Assembly (NCBI GenBank): GCA_041750975.1
Contig: JBGSYN010000163.1
Location: forward strand, 1 to 30,668
DNA from: JBGSYN01 sp041750975
GTDB lineage: Bacteria > Pseudomonadota > Alphaproteobacteria > Geminicoccales > Geminicoccaceae
Direction of reading: 5' to 3'
Length of the DNA stretch: 30,668 nt
In this document: positions 1 to 9,981 of the stretch, in pieces
How positions within the stretch are numbered: the stretch's first letter is position 1
How the letters are laid out: the number at the start of each line of letters is the position of its first letter
The notes under the pieces: model-generated
What the model was told of the DNA's origin: nothing
The model's database searches: none
What the model saw: the letters and a program-made list of their open reading frames with translations, nothing else
Translations under genes and position numbers: made by a program

Positions 1-606
1 ACCGCTCACGTCGCGTGTGATCGACGGATTTTCCGATTTCCGTGTGATCTTGTCGACCTCGTCGATATAGACGATGCCGCGCTGCGCGCGCTCCACGTTA
101 TACTCGCTGCACTGCAACAGCTTGAGGATGATGTTCTCCACATCCTCGCCGACATATCCCGCCTCGGTCAGCGTGGTCGCATCCGCCATCGTGAACGGCA
201 CATCGAGCGTTCGAGCCAAAGTCTGCGCCAGAAGGGTCTTGCCGCAACCCGTCGGACCGACCAGGAGTATATTCGATTTCGCGAGTTCGACCTCGCCGGT
301 CTTGCTGCTGTGAGCCAGCCGCTTGTAGTGATTGTGGACCGCTACCGAGAGAACCCGCTTCGCGTGATCCTGCCCAATCACATAGTCGTCGAGAACGTTA
401 TTGATCTCCGAAGGTGTCGGCACGCCCGATCGGCTCTTGGCGATCGCCGACTTGTTCTCTTCACGGATGATGTCCATGCAAAGCTCGACGCATTCATCGC
501 AGATGAAGACCGTAGGCCCCGCAATGAGCTTGCGCACTTCGTGCTGACTTTTGCCACAGAAGGAGCAGTAGAGCGTATTCTTGGAATCGCCGTTGGATTT
601 ACTCAT
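1..606 (-). CDS. clpX: ATP-dependent Clp protease ATP-binding subunit ClpX (partial, C-terminus off window)
   Basis: This is the AAA+ unfoldase that recognises substrates and feeds them to ClpP in the cytoplasm. Only the first 202 residues lie in the window; the gene runs off the left edge. The N-terminal C4 zinc-binding domain is complete, with Cys14, Cys17, Cys36 and Cys39. The linker DYVIGQDHAKRVL leads into the AAA+ domain, with Walker A GPTGCGKT at 117-124 and Walker B IVYIDEVDK near 178-186. The ATG at 606 gives MSKSNGDSKN, the usual alphaproteobacterial ClpX start. It lies downstream of clpP on the same strand, separated by a long gap with its own promoter-like sequence. The identity is certain; the visible part shows no disruption. 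Confidence 0.98.
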   Translation of the reverse strand, partial: MSKSNGDSKNTLYCSFCGKSQHEVRKLIAGPTVFICDECVELCMDIIREENKSAIAKSRSGVPTPSEINNVLDDYVIGQDHAKRVLSVAVHNHYKRLAHSSKTGEVELAKSNILLVGPTGCGKTLLAQTLARTLDVPFTMADATTLTEAGYVGEDVENIILKLLQCSEYNVERAQRGIVYIDEVDKITRKSENPSITRDVSG

Positions 607-914
607 CAATCGCCAATTCCCGTGCAGCTTGATAAGGTTATCGTAACGGCCACTCGCCGCCGGCACAACCCGCCATTCATAACCTTTAGATGTATGTAAC
701 GGTCTTTTTTCGCGGTTGGCGTTTGCAATGCCATATTCTGAACTACCGAAGTCACGCCGAAATCAAAGCCTTTCCGTCAGGTCCAGAAGCCGTTTCACCG
801 CCTCTACATAGCAAAGACAGCCCAACGGTTCCGGCTTCCGACTTGTAAAGCCTATCATGATAAGGCGATGATTCTCGCAAAAAAAAGACCCTGGGGCTCG
901 TCCGTTCGTATTGC
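607..914. other. clpP-clpX intergenic region
   Basis: This 308-base gap lies between the end of clpP and the start of clpX. It holds no credible coding sequence, and I found no T-rich terminator hairpin after clpP. A 10-bp perfect palindrome, TATCATGATA, lies near 853-862. A sigma70-like promoter is listed separately. The gap is long for genes that work together, so clpX is probably expressed partly on its own. Confidence 0.6.
640..668 (-). promoter_or_regulatory. Putative sigma70-type promoter for clpX
   Basis: On the minus strand a -35-like TTGTGC (663-668) and a -10-like TACGAT (640-645) are separated by exactly 17 bases. Transcription would begin about 25-30 bases before the clpX ATG at 606. 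The -10 keeps the important TA and final T. Found by eye; no heat-shock sigma32 site was identified. Confidence 0.4.
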
Positions 915-1580
915 TCAGGTCTTATCCGCGGCCGGCCCCGTCGAGGGACGTTTCTCGAACACCTCGTCAATGATGCCGAATTCCTTCGCTTCCTCGGCAC
1001 TCATGAAAGTATCGCGCTCCAATCGAGGTTCGATCTCGGTGAGTGGACGTCCGGTATGACGCTCGTAGATTTTGTTGAGACGCCGCTTGGTGCTCAAGAT
1101 CTCCTTGGCATGGATCTCGATATCGGTGGCCTGCCCCTGGAACCCGCCCGAGGGTTGATGGACCATGACGCGGGCATGCGGCAGCGCATAGCGTTTTCCG
1201 GGAGCGCCCGCCGCCAGGAAGAGGGATCCCATGCTCGCGGCGAGGCCGAGGCAGATGGTCGACACATCGGGCCGGATATATTGCATCGTGTCGTAGATCG
1301 CGAGGCCGGCGGTGACCATGCCTCCCGGACAATTGATGTAGAGGCTGATATCCTTTTCCGGATTCTCCGATTCGAGATAGAGCAGCTGCGCTGTGATCAG
1401 GCTCGCCATATGGTCGTCGACCGGCCCCATCACGAAAATGATGCGTTCCTTCAACATCCGCGAATAGATGTCGTAGGCCCGCTCGCCTCGGGCCGTCTGC
1501 TCGACGACCATGGGCACCAGCTGACTGGTTATCCCGCCGGAATGACTGGCCTCAGCGCTGGTCATGCCAAAATTGTTCAT
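915..1580 (-). CDS. clpP: ATP-dependent Clp protease proteolytic subunit ClpP
   Basis: This serine peptidase forms the double-heptamer degradation chamber used by ClpX and ClpA. Numbering from a possible GTG start at 1601, the catalytic triad is Ser123 (GLAASMGS), His148 (MVHQPSGG) and Asp197 (RDTFMS), with the same spacing as Escherichia coli ClpP. The oligomerisation and substrate strand SLYINCPGG is also present. I prefer the ATG at 1580 (221 residues, MNNFGMTS) because AAGGA lies about ten bases upstream, whereas the GTG at 1601 sits only two bases after the tig stop. A short propeptide before SQLVPMVVEQ is expected to be removed. It follows tig directly and is probably co-transcribed with it. 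Confidence 0.97.
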   Translation of the reverse strand: MNNFGMTSAEASHSGGITSQLVPMVVEQTARGERAYDIYSRMLKERIIFVMGPVDDHMASLITAQLLYLESENPEKDISLYINCPGGMVTAGLAIYDTMQYIRPDVSTICLGLAASMGSLFLAAGAPGKRYALPHARVMVHQPSGGFQGQATDIEIHAKEILSTKRRLNKIYERHTGRPLTEIEPRLERDTFMSAEEAKEFGIIDEVFEKRPSTGPAADKT

Positions 1581-1603
1581 TGCCGATAAATCCTTGAACA
1601 CGA

Positions 1604-2995
1604 TTATTTGTCCGCCTTGTCCGCATCATCGGCCTTGGCGGCTGCAACCGGGACTTCCCCTTCCTCATCGTCGTCCTTCATGAGTTCTTCGGGAGAAACC
1701 TCCGATTCGTTAATCGTTGCCAGTTCGAACACGAAGTCCACGACTTTGTCCTCGAAGAGCGGCGCCCGCACCTGTTCGAGCGCGCTCGGATTCTTCTGAA
1801 AGAACTCCAGAAGCTCCCTCTCCCGTCCAGGATATTGACGGGCCTGCTGCATCACCGCGTTGTGCAGCTCGTCCTGGTCGACGGTGAGGCCGTTCTTGGT
1901 GCCGATGTCGGACAGGATCAGACCGAGGCGGACCCGCCGATCCGCGATCTGTCGGTATTCTTCGCGGGTTTTCGTTTCGTCCTCGCCGGTCTCCCCGCCA
2001 TCGTTGCCGAATGCCTGCCCGGTTTGCTTCATCTCCTGTTCGAGTTGGCGCCAGATCGACTCGAACTCGATATCGACCATGCCCGGAGGAACCTCGAATA
2101 CATGGGCTTCGGCCAGATGATCGAGGAGCCGTCGCTTGGCCTTCTGGCGGGCGATCTGGTCGAACTCGCGCTGGATTCGCTCGCGCATCGTCGTCCTGAG
2201 TTCCTCGAGATTCTCGAGCCCCATGGATTCGGCGAAGGCGTCATCGATCGCAAGCTCTAGCGGCGCCTCGATCTTGTGCACCGTGACCGCGAAGACGACG
2301 TGCTTGCCCTGCAGATCCTCACGACCGATCGAATCCGGAAAGTCAAGCTCGACATCGCGGTTCTGGCCCGCCTCGACCCCGACCAGCTGATCCTCGAAAC
2401 CAGGCATCATCATGCCGGAGCCCAAGACCAACAGAGCCCCGTCACCCTTGCCGCCCTCGAAGGGCTCGCCGTCGATCCGACCCTGGAAATCGATGGTCAG
2501 GCGATCGCCCTCGGCCGCCGGCCGCGGCGTTTCGAGTTCCTGGTATTCCTGCCTCGACCGGGCGAAGCTCTGGACAGCCTTGTCGACCCGTTCGTCGTCG
2601 GCCTTGGCGACAGGCTTCTCGAGAACGATCTTGCCGAGTTCGATCTGCGGCACCTCGGGCAGCACTTCGACCGCCATCGAGAATTCGAGATCCTTGCCTT
2701 CGTCGAAGGCGGTGACCTCTATCTTCGGCCGCAATGCGGGGCGAAGGTTGCCACCTTCGAGCGCCTGCTTGGAGCCTGCATCGACAGCCTCCTCCAGGAT
2801 CTCGCCCATGACCGCACGTCCATATTGCTTGCGCAGCAGGCCGATCGGCGCCTTGCCCGGTCTGAAACCGGGCATCCGCACCGTCCGGCTCAGCTTTTTC
2901 AAGCGGTCCTGAACCCGGCTTTCGATATCATCCGCGGGCACGACGACCTTGAACTCATGCCTAAGGCCCTCGGCCGTGACTTCCGTTACCTGCAT
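1604..2995 (-). CDS. tig: Trigger factor (ribosome-associated chaperone, peptidyl-prolyl isomerase)
   Basis: Trigger factor binds the ribosome exit tunnel and shields nascent chains. The 463-residue protein has the three-part family layout. The N-terminal domain carries the ribosome-docking loop GFRPGKAP at 43-50. A central FKBP-type isomerase domain spans about 150-250 (DRLTIDFQGRIDG and SGMMMPGFEDQLVGV). The long helical C-terminal domain ends in an acidic, alanine-rich tail (KDDDEEGE). The ATG at 2995 is preceded by AAGTGGAAG. It lies between tRNA-Leu and clpP; tig followed by clpP and clpX is a classic proteobacterial order. Confidence 0.98.
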   Translation of the reverse strand: MQVTEVTAEGLRHEFKVVVPADDIESRVQDRLKKLSRTVRMPGFRPGKAPIGLLRKQYGRAVMGEILEEAVDAGSKQALEGGNLRPALRPKIEVTAFDEGKDLEFSMAVEVLPEVPQIELGKIVLEKPVAKADDERVDKAVQSFARSRQEYQELETPRPAAEGDRLTIDFQGRIDGEPFEGGKGDGALLVLGSGMMMPGFEDQLVGVEAGQNRDVELDFPDSIGREDLQGKHVVFAVTVHKIEAPLELAIDDAFAESMGLENLEELRTTMRERIQREFDQIARQKAKRRLLDHLAEAHVFEVPPGMVDIEFESIWRQLEQEMKQTGQAFGNDGGETGEDETKTREEYRQIADRRVRLGLILSDIGTKNGLTVDQDELHNAVMQQARQYPGRERELLEFFQKNPSALEQVRAPLFEDKVVDFVFELATINESEVSPEELMKDDDEEGEVPVAAAKADDADKADK

Positions 2996-3131
2996 GCTTC
3001 CACTTATTACTGCTAGAACCCCGACCGAAATGGGCTGTTACCCAAAATGCACAGGCCGAATGCGGACCATCCGCTGCCTCGGTTGCTGCACTTTCGACCA
3101 CCAAGTGACTGTTTTGCAACTCTACGATTCA

Positions 3132-3216
3132 TGGTGCGGACGGAGAGACTCGAACTCTCAAGGCTTGCGCCACAGGAACCTAAATCCTGCGTGTCTACCA
3201 ATTCCACCACGTCCGC
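3132..3216 (-). tRNA. tRNA-Leu (anticodon UAG)
   Basis: The minus strand reads as a complete 85-base class II tRNA. The 5' acceptor GCGGACG pairs with CGTCCGC at the 3' end, followed by encoded ACCA. The D-arm contains AATTGGTAGAC. The anticodon stem CAGGA/TCCTG encloses the loop TTTAGGT, giving anticodon UAG, which reads CUA. A variable arm typical of leucine tRNA and a T-arm GAGAG-TTCGAGT-CTCTC follow. It lies 136 bases upstream of tig on the same strand. Confidence 0.96.
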
Positions 3217-3280
3217 TTAAGCCAGCAATACCACCACCAAAAGCGCCACGCGCTGCACCCACGAAACCCGCGAGGACGTC

Positions 3281-3308
3281 GATATAGCACAGCGTCCATC
3301 GACGCCAA
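3281..3308 (-). promoter_or_regulatory. Possible promoter for tRNA-Leu
   Basis: On the minus strand TTGGCG (3303-3308) and TATATC (3281-3286) are 16 bases apart and lie about 65 bases upstream of the mature tRNA 5' end. The -10 is a partial match. Found by eye, and other start sites are possible. Confidence 0.3.
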
Positions 3309-3371
3309 CATATTTGCCGGTAACGGCTACACAGCGCGCACAAAATACACAGTTCGATGCGCGTCATCGGA

Positions 3372-3394
3372 CTTACTCTTTACCGAAGAGTAAG
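3372..3394. repeat. Perfect 9-bp inverted repeat with 5-base loop
   Basis: CTTACTCTT and AAGAGTAAG flank the loop TACCG. The dyad lies in the region between the divergent tRNA-Leu and mlaA, with no T-run on either side and no gene ending here, so it is not a typical terminator. It may be a protein-binding site or a 5' UTR hairpin for mlaA. Confidence 0.55.
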
Positions 3395-3497
3395 CTTGAT
3401 GCTCTAAGCGATCTCCATGAGCACCGGAAAAGCGTCGTCCAAACCCGGAGCGTGACGATAACGGGAAGTTGCACCCATCGATGGTACGACCTGACGA

Positions 3498-4307
3498 ATG
3501 ACCGAGATAGGATATTGTGCTGGCCGCCGGCGATGTAGCCAGATTTTGCTGGCTGCACTGCTTTGGCTCCCGGCGACGGGCATGGTTTCGGCAGGTATGG
3601 CGCTTGCCCAGTCGGAAAGCGAACTCCGGGATCCCCTCGAGCCGGTCAATCGGGTCGTCTTCCAGTTCAATCAGGTCGTCGACGGGCTCGTCCTCAAGCC
3701 CGTCGCCCAGCTCTACAATTTTGCACTGCCCCAGTTTGCCCGCACCGGTGTCAGGAATTTCCTCGATAACCTCAGATCGCCGGTGATTTTTGCGAACGAT
3801 CTCCTGCAGGGCGAGGATGAACGAGCCGGCACGACCCTTGGTCGCTTCATGATCAATTCGACCCTCGGCGTTTTCGGCGTCTGGGATCTCGCGACCAGGC
3901 TCGGTTACGAGAAGCACTACGAGGATTTTGGACAGACCCTTGCCATCTACGGGGTCCAACCGGGGCCCTACCTGGTTCTGCCGATCCTCGGCCCCTCGAC
4001 GCCGCGCGATGCGACTGGCTTTGCCGTCGATGCCCTGGTTTTGGATCCGGTGCCCTATTTCATCACGGATGAGGAGCAGTGGATCCGCTATGGCACCGAG
4101 CTGATTGCCACTCGCGCCGAACTGTTGCCGGCGACCGATGATCTCGAAGCCAATAGCCTCGACCTCTATGTAAGTTATCGGACGGTCTTCTGGCAGCGAC
4201 GCCAGAGTGAGATCCGCAATGGCTCGGCACCCCAAGATACCGCCTATGAGGATATCTTCAGCGATGACAGTTTCGACGATCCGGTCTCCAGCGATGAGAC
4301 ACCCTGA
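3498..4307 (+). CDS. mlaA: MlaA/VacJ family outer-membrane lipid asymmetry protein
   Basis: MlaA sits in the outer membrane and removes mislocalised phospholipids from the outer leaflet, passing them to periplasmic MlaC. The family signature DPLEPVNRVVFQFN is at 45-58. It is followed by NFLDNLRSPVIFANDLLQG, the block GRFMINSTLGVFGVWD, and EDFGQTLAIYGVQPGPYLVL with GPSTPRD. Length (269 residues) is normal. Residues 15-38 form a signal peptide that appears to end ALAQS. There is no lipobox cysteine at the junction, although E. coli MlaA is a lipoprotein, so this copy is probably cut by signal peptidase I. The C-terminal tail is acidic. It overlaps mlaC by 14 bases. Confidence 0.93.
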   Translation: MTEIGYCAGRRRCSQILLAALLWLPATGMVSAGMALAQSESELRDPLEPVNRVVFQFNQVVDGLVLKPVAQLYNFALPQFARTGVRNFLDNLRSPVIFANDLLQGEDERAGTTLGRFMINSTLGVFGVWDLATRLGYEKHYEDFGQTLAIYGVQPGPYLVLPILGPSTPRDATGFAVDALVLDPVPYFITDEEQWIRYGTELIATRAELLPATDDLEANSLDLYVSYRTVFWQRRQSEIRNGSAPQDTAYEDIFSDDSFDDPVSSDETP

Positions 4308-4941
4308 GAGCGAAAGAGCTATCGATTTGCTTGGCCAGGTTCGTTCCTTGATCCTGGCCGCTTCGTTGCTGTTAACGGCGTGGTTCGCCGCGACGCCGGG
4401 CTTGGCGCAAGACGCGGGTGCGATTGCCTTTGCCGAGAACGTCAGCAGCGAAGTCGTGAACATTCTGGAGGATGGGACCAAAAGTCAGGATGATAAACTT
4501 CAGGCGATCGCCACCCTCCTCGATGAGCATGTCGATTTCGACCTCGTCGGCAAGCTGGTGCTCGGATCGCACTGGCGCGACGCGACCGAAGAGCAGCGTC
4601 AGGAATATCTCTCGCTGTTTCGTGAACTCGTCCTGGCCAATATTTCCAGGCAGTTGAGCTTCTACTCCGGCCAGGAATTCGAAATCCTCGATGCTCAGAC
4701 CCTCAGCGACCGCGATACGATGGTGAAGACGCGCGTCGAGGCACCTTCCGGAAATGTCTATCGGGTCGACTGGCGGGTCAGGCACGAAGGCGATAATTTC
4801 TCGGTGATCGACGTGATCGGCGAAGGCATCAGCCTGGTGGTCACGCAACGGAGCGAGGTTGGCGAAACCGTCAACCGGCGTGGCATGGACGGCTTGTTGG
4901 CGAGCATGCGGGAAAAGGCCGAGTTCACCGTCATCGATTAG
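4294..4941 (+). CDS. mlaC: MlaC/Ttg2D family periplasmic phospholipid-binding protein
   Basis: This periplasmic carrier is expected to shuttle phospholipid between MlaA and an inner-membrane MlaFEDB-type ABC complex. The ATG at 4294 overlaps the end of mlaA and gives a 215-residue protein with a signal peptide (SLILAASLLLTAWFAATPGLAQ). An upstream in-frame ATG at 4207 would put 29 residues inside mlaA and before the signal peptide, so I reject it. The Tgt2/MlaC body is recognisable in the repeated fold elements FDLVGKLVLGSHWRDATEEQ, YLSLFRELVLANISRQL and VDWRVRHEGDNFSVIDVIGEG. The transporter genes mlaFEDB are not in the window. HpnM belongs to the same family, but the MlaA neighbour favours MlaC. 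Confidence 0.9.
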   Translation: MRHPESERAIDLLGQVRSLILAASLLLTAWFAATPGLAQDAGAIAFAENVSSEVVNILEDGTKSQDDKLQAIATLLDEHVDFDLVGKLVLGSHWRDATEEQRQEYLSLFRELVLANISRQLSFYSGQEFEILDAQTLSDRDTMVKTRVEAPSGNVYRVDWRVRHEGDNFSVIDVIGEGISLVVTQRSEVGETVNRRGMDGLLASMREKAEFTVID

Positions 4942-4973
4942 CGCTGCCGTGAAAACTGCCCACTGCTGAGCTT

Positions 4974-4989
4974 CGGCTGTTTGCAGCCG
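4974..4989 (+). other. Small hairpin downstream of mlaC
   Basis: CGGCTG and CAGCCG form a perfect 6-bp stem around TTTG, 33 bases after the mlaC stop. No uridine run follows, so it is at best a weak terminator or a leader element for ettA. Confidence 0.3.
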
Positions 4990-5064
4990 GGCGACTTGTT
5001 GCTAGAAGTACGGCTTCCGGCGCTCGCCCTCATCGCGAGCATCCCCATTTCTTTGGAACGCGCG

Positions 5065-6747
<1,683 letters not shown>

Positions 6748-6823
6748 CAGCTGCCGGGCAGCCCTTGCCGCGGCGGGAACCGACTGTCATGAAAAGGTCC
6801 TGCCAACGCTAGCGGGATCAAGA

Positions 6824-8572
6824 ATGCATTTCGATGCGCTTTTGACGATCACCGTCGTCATCATCGCGGCCAGCGCCATTACGACGATCATTTTCTCGCG
6901 CGCGGGCTTCGGCTCGATCCTCGGGCTTTTGATGGCGGGCATTCTGGTCGGTCCCTATGGGCTCGGCGTGACCGAAAGCGAGCAGTTGCGCCACGTCTCC
7001 GAACTCGGCGTGGTCTTTCTCTTGTTCATCATCGGGCTCGAAATGCAGCCAAGGCGGCTCTGGTCGTTGCGGCGGGCCGTCTTCGGTCTCGGGACGACGC
7101 AGGTCATCGCCACCGGTATCGCCCTGGTTGGACCGCTCGTTCTGGCAGGGCTGAGCTGGCGCGCAGCAATTATCGTCGGTCTCGCTTTGGCTCTGTCCTC
7201 GACCGCCTTCGTCATGCAGATGCTCGAGGAGCGGCGCGAGATCGCCACCAACTATGGCCAGCACGCCTTCGCCATATTGCTGCTGCAGGATATCGCCATC
7301 GTGCCGCTTCTGGCGCTGGTGCCAGTGATTTCACCCTTGAGCCGGGGCCCCGAATTCGACCTGATCTCGCTGATCGGCCTGCCGGTCATGATGATCGCGA
7401 TCGTCCTCGTGCTCGGCTGGAAGGTGATGCCCTGGGCGCTCGAACTCGTGGCGGGCCATCGCAACATGGAGGCGTTCGCCCTTCTCGGCATTCTCTCCGT
7501 CTTGCTGGCCGCTTGGCTCATGGAGATCGCCGGGCTGTCGATGGCGCTGGGCGGGTTCCTGATGGGCCTGATGCTCTCGACCACGCGCTTTCACCATCAG
7601 ATCGAAGCCGATGTCGCACCCTTCAAAGGCGTCCTGTTGAGCCTCTTTTTCGTCATCATCGGCATGTCGATCGATCTCGGCCTGCTTTACCGCACCTGGC
7701 CCTTCGTCCTGGTCGCTCTGGTCAGCCTCGTCGTCATCAAGGCTGCGTTAATTCTCGCCGCCGGGACGCTGTTCGGCCTGCGGCTGCCGCAGGCGATCAG
7801 GCTCTCGACCGTCCTCGCCCAGGGCGGGGAGTTCGGCTTCGTCCTGTTGGGAGCGGCCCAGCTCGGTGGGCTCATCGCCCGCGACACCTTTGTATTGGCG
7901 GTGCTGGTCATCGTCCTCTCGATGATGCTCACGCCGCTGATAACCAAGCTCGGCGATTATCTGGCGAAGCGCATCGAGGAACGGACGCCCGAGCCGAGCC
8001 GGCTCGAGGCGGCCGCCGCTTCCCTTTCCCGCCACGTCATCGTCGCCGGCTACGGCCGGGTCGGCGAAACCATCATCCAGCTCCTCGAAGCTGCGGGAAT
8101 TCCCAATATCGGCCTGGACCGCGATCCCGAGCGTGTCGCCCGAGGCCGCCAGCATGACCATGCCGTTTATTTCGGCAATGCCGCCAATCCGCGGGTTCTG
8201 GCCAATGCCGGCATGGGCCGGGCCGCGGCGCTCGTGATCACCCTGGACGAGCCGGATGCGGTGAAACGCGTGGTCTCCTCGGCGCGCAATTTCTATCCGG
8301 AAGTGACGCTCCTGGCGCGCGCCCGCGATCTCGAAGACCGCGATGCCATGATCGAGACCGGCGTCAGTGAAGCCGTCCCCGAGGCGGTCGAATTCAGCCT
8401 GGCGCTCGGCTCGGCCGTGCTCTTGAGGGTCGGCGTCGCCGATGACGCGGTGCAAAAAGCGGTCCGCCAACTTCGCAACAACAACTTCAAGGCGATCCGC
8501 GTCGAGCAGGAAGACAACGCGGACAAAACCGCGGCCGCGGCCTCGAGCAAGGCTGGTCAGCCGGCGGCTTGA
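6824..8572 (+). CDS. Kef-type monovalent cation:proton antiporter (CPA2) with RCK/TrkA-N domain
   Basis: This is an inner-membrane potassium (or sodium)/proton exchanger. Residues 1-385 form a polytopic exchanger domain with the Kef hallmarks FLLFIIGLEMQPRRLWSL (65 on), ALALSSTAFV, LLLQDIAIVP with Asp156 in the ion path, FKGVLLSLFFVIIGMSID, and AQGGEFGFVLLG near 332-343. Residues 403-525 form a TrkA-N (RCK) Rossmann domain with dinucleotide motif GYGRVG at 409-414. The 582-residue length matches KefB/KefC. In E. coli these are gated by glutathione adducts, but no kefF/kefG-type ancillary gene lies nearby and I did not trace the glutathione site, so specificity is open. The 3' end overlaps the convergent cyclase gene by 16 bases. 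Confidence 0.93.
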   Translation: MHFDALLTITVVIIAASAITTIIFSRAGFGSILGLLMAGILVGPYGLGVTESEQLRHVSELGVVFLLFIIGLEMQPRRLWSLRRAVFGLGTTQVIATGIALVGPLVLAGLSWRAAIIVGLALALSSTAFVMQMLEERREIATNYGQHAFAILLLQDIAIVPLLALVPVISPLSRGPEFDLISLIGLPVMMIAIVLVLGWKVMPWALELVAGHRNMEAFALLGILSVLLAAWLMEIAGLSMALGGFLMGLMLSTTRFHHQIEADVAPFKGVLLSLFFVIIGMSIDLGLLYRTWPFVLVALVSLVVIKAALILAAGTLFGLRLPQAIRLSTVLAQGGEFGFVLLGAAQLGGLIARDTFVLAVLVIVLSMMLTPLITKLGDYLAKRIEERTPEPSRLEAAAASLSRHVIVAGYGRVGETIIQLLEAAGIPNIGLDRDPERVARGRQHDHAVYFGNAANPRVLANAGMGRAAALVITLDEPDAVKRVVSSARNFYPEVTLLARARDLEDRDAMIETGVSEAVPEAVEFSLALGSAVLLRVGVADDAVQKAVRQLRNNNFKAIRVEQEDNADKTAAAASSKAGQPAA

Positions 8573-9981
8573 GGCCAGTCCAGGGCTTCAAGATCGAGGC
8601 TCTCGCCGAACCCTTCGACGCGGCGTCCGGCCCGACTGCCCCATGGCATCGCGGCGACGAAGCCCTGCTCTTGCGCGAGCTGCATCGAGCCCCGCGGCAC
8701 CAACGCCTGGACCTGCTCGACCTTGCAATACTTCTCGAGTTTGGCCGCGAGATTGACCGGCTCGCCGAGCACCGTGTACTCGAGCCGCTGCTGGTCGCCG
8801 ACGGTGCCGAACAGGACAGAACCGGTGGTGAGCGCGCAGGCAACCCCCGCCGCTTCAAGCCCGGCGCGCCGCCGCTCCGCATACCAGTCGTTGCCGGCCT
8901 GGACCACGGCCTCGACCGCGCGCAGGCCGTCCGCGGCAAAACCTGGGCTGGGCCGGGTTGCACCGAAACTCGCGAGAATCCCGTCCCCCATGAATTTGTC
9001 GATACTGCCGCCATGATCGCGCACGGCCATGACGATCCGCTCCTGATACTCGCTGAGTATGGCCATGACATCATGGGGCGGCAGACTGTTCGAGAGCTGT
9101 GTAAAGCCCCTCAGATCGACGAACAGAATGGCTGCCTGACGCGTGTCGGCTTCGCCCGGCCTGAGTTCATGTTCCGTCTCGCGGATTCGGCCCGCGACCT
9201 CCGGCGCAAAGAACCGCGAGAGGTCGGCCGCGGCCTGATGTTCCGTCACCGCACGCACCAGCGATTTGCGCGATCGAACCAGGGCGATCGCCAGGATCGC
9301 CGTGACCATCAGGATCGAGACGATCTTGTCGAACTCGGCCCCGAGCAGAACCATGTGTGAGGTTACGTAGTCGGCGAAATTGCGCGTGATCATGACGCGC
9401 TCGTCGATCAATACGGCATAGCCCAGAAGGAGGAGCCAGCCGATCGCTGCGGTCACGCCGCCGACAACGATCAGCCAAGGCTCGAAGCTCAAGGTGCGCA
9501 GCGCAATCAGGATGAAGACGTACATCAAGGTCGGCGCCTTCAAATAGATTGCCGCTGGCGCCTCGTATTGCAGGTGGAAACTCCAGATGGTCACCAGCAG
9601 GACGAGGATGTCGACGATCATCGACAGCACCAGGAACCAGAAGGGCAGCCTCCGGGTCATGGCCATGATCAGCCGGATCGTCGTAAACAGCGTATAGACG
9701 ACGAGTGCTATCGGCACCGGCTCGAAGGGCACGTCGGCCGGAAAAGCCTTGGGCGTCAGCGCGTAGAGGAAGGCGAAGGTGGCAATTGCGGCGATCTGCA
9801 CCAGGGTGATCAGGATCTCGCAGGATTGCTGCTCCCGGCGGAGATTGGCCTCGATCCTGGGCGGCAGAATTGCCGGGGTCGGCGGCCCCAGAACCGGACG
9901 CAGCCCGCGCGCAAGCATCCCGACCAAGGTCCGTGGCGGACGCTCCGAGCCTTCGAACGTGACCTTCAGATCGCTTGCCAT
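8557..9981 (-). CDS. Membrane-anchored class III adenylate/guanylate cyclase
   Basis: It probably makes cAMP (or cGMP). Residues 55-240 contain about six membrane helices. The C-terminal part from about 280 is a class III cyclase domain. Metal-binding aspartates are Asp289 (LFVDLRGFT) and Asp333 (DKFMGDGIL). The purine-selecting pair appears to be Lys329 and Thr403, which suits ATP. In the transition-state segment (EPVNLAAKLEKYCK) Asn410 is present, but Lys414 replaces the usual arginine. The ATG at 9981 has GAGG upstream. The protein is 474 residues; I recognise no named sensor domain, so the six-helix region may itself sense the membrane or a small ligand. The gene stands alone and is convergent with the antiporter gene. 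Confidence 0.92.
   Translation of the reverse strand: MASDLKVTFEGSERPPRTLVGMLARGLRPVLGPPTPAILPPRIEANLRREQQSCEILITLVQIAAIATFAFLYALTPKAFPADVPFEPVPIALVVYTLFTTIRLIMAMTRRLPFWFLVLSMIVDILVLLVTIWSFHLQYEAPAAIYLKAPTLMYVFILIALRTLSFEPWLIVVGGVTAAIGWLLLLGYAVLIDERVMITRNFADYVTSHMVLLGAEFDKIVSILMVTAILAIALVRSRKSLVRAVTEHQAAADLSRFFAPEVAGRIRETEHELRPGEADTRQAAILFVDLRGFTQLSNSLPPHDVMAILSEYQERIVMAVRDHGGSIDKFMGDGILASFGATRPSPGFAADGLRAVEAVVQAGNDWYAERRRAGLEAAGVACALTTGSVLFGTVGDQQRLEYTVLGEPVNLAAKLEKYCKVEQVQALVPRGSMQLAQEQGFVAAMPWGSRAGRRVEGFGESLDLEALDWPQAAG

Noticed and set aside
853..862. TATCATGATA palindrome in the clpP-clpX gap as a terminator
   Set aside because: It is too short and AT-rich, with no T-run in the direction of transcription.
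3327..4481. 384-codon minus-strand open frame over mlaA
   Set aside because: mlaA on the plus strand has full family signatures; the antisense frame has none.
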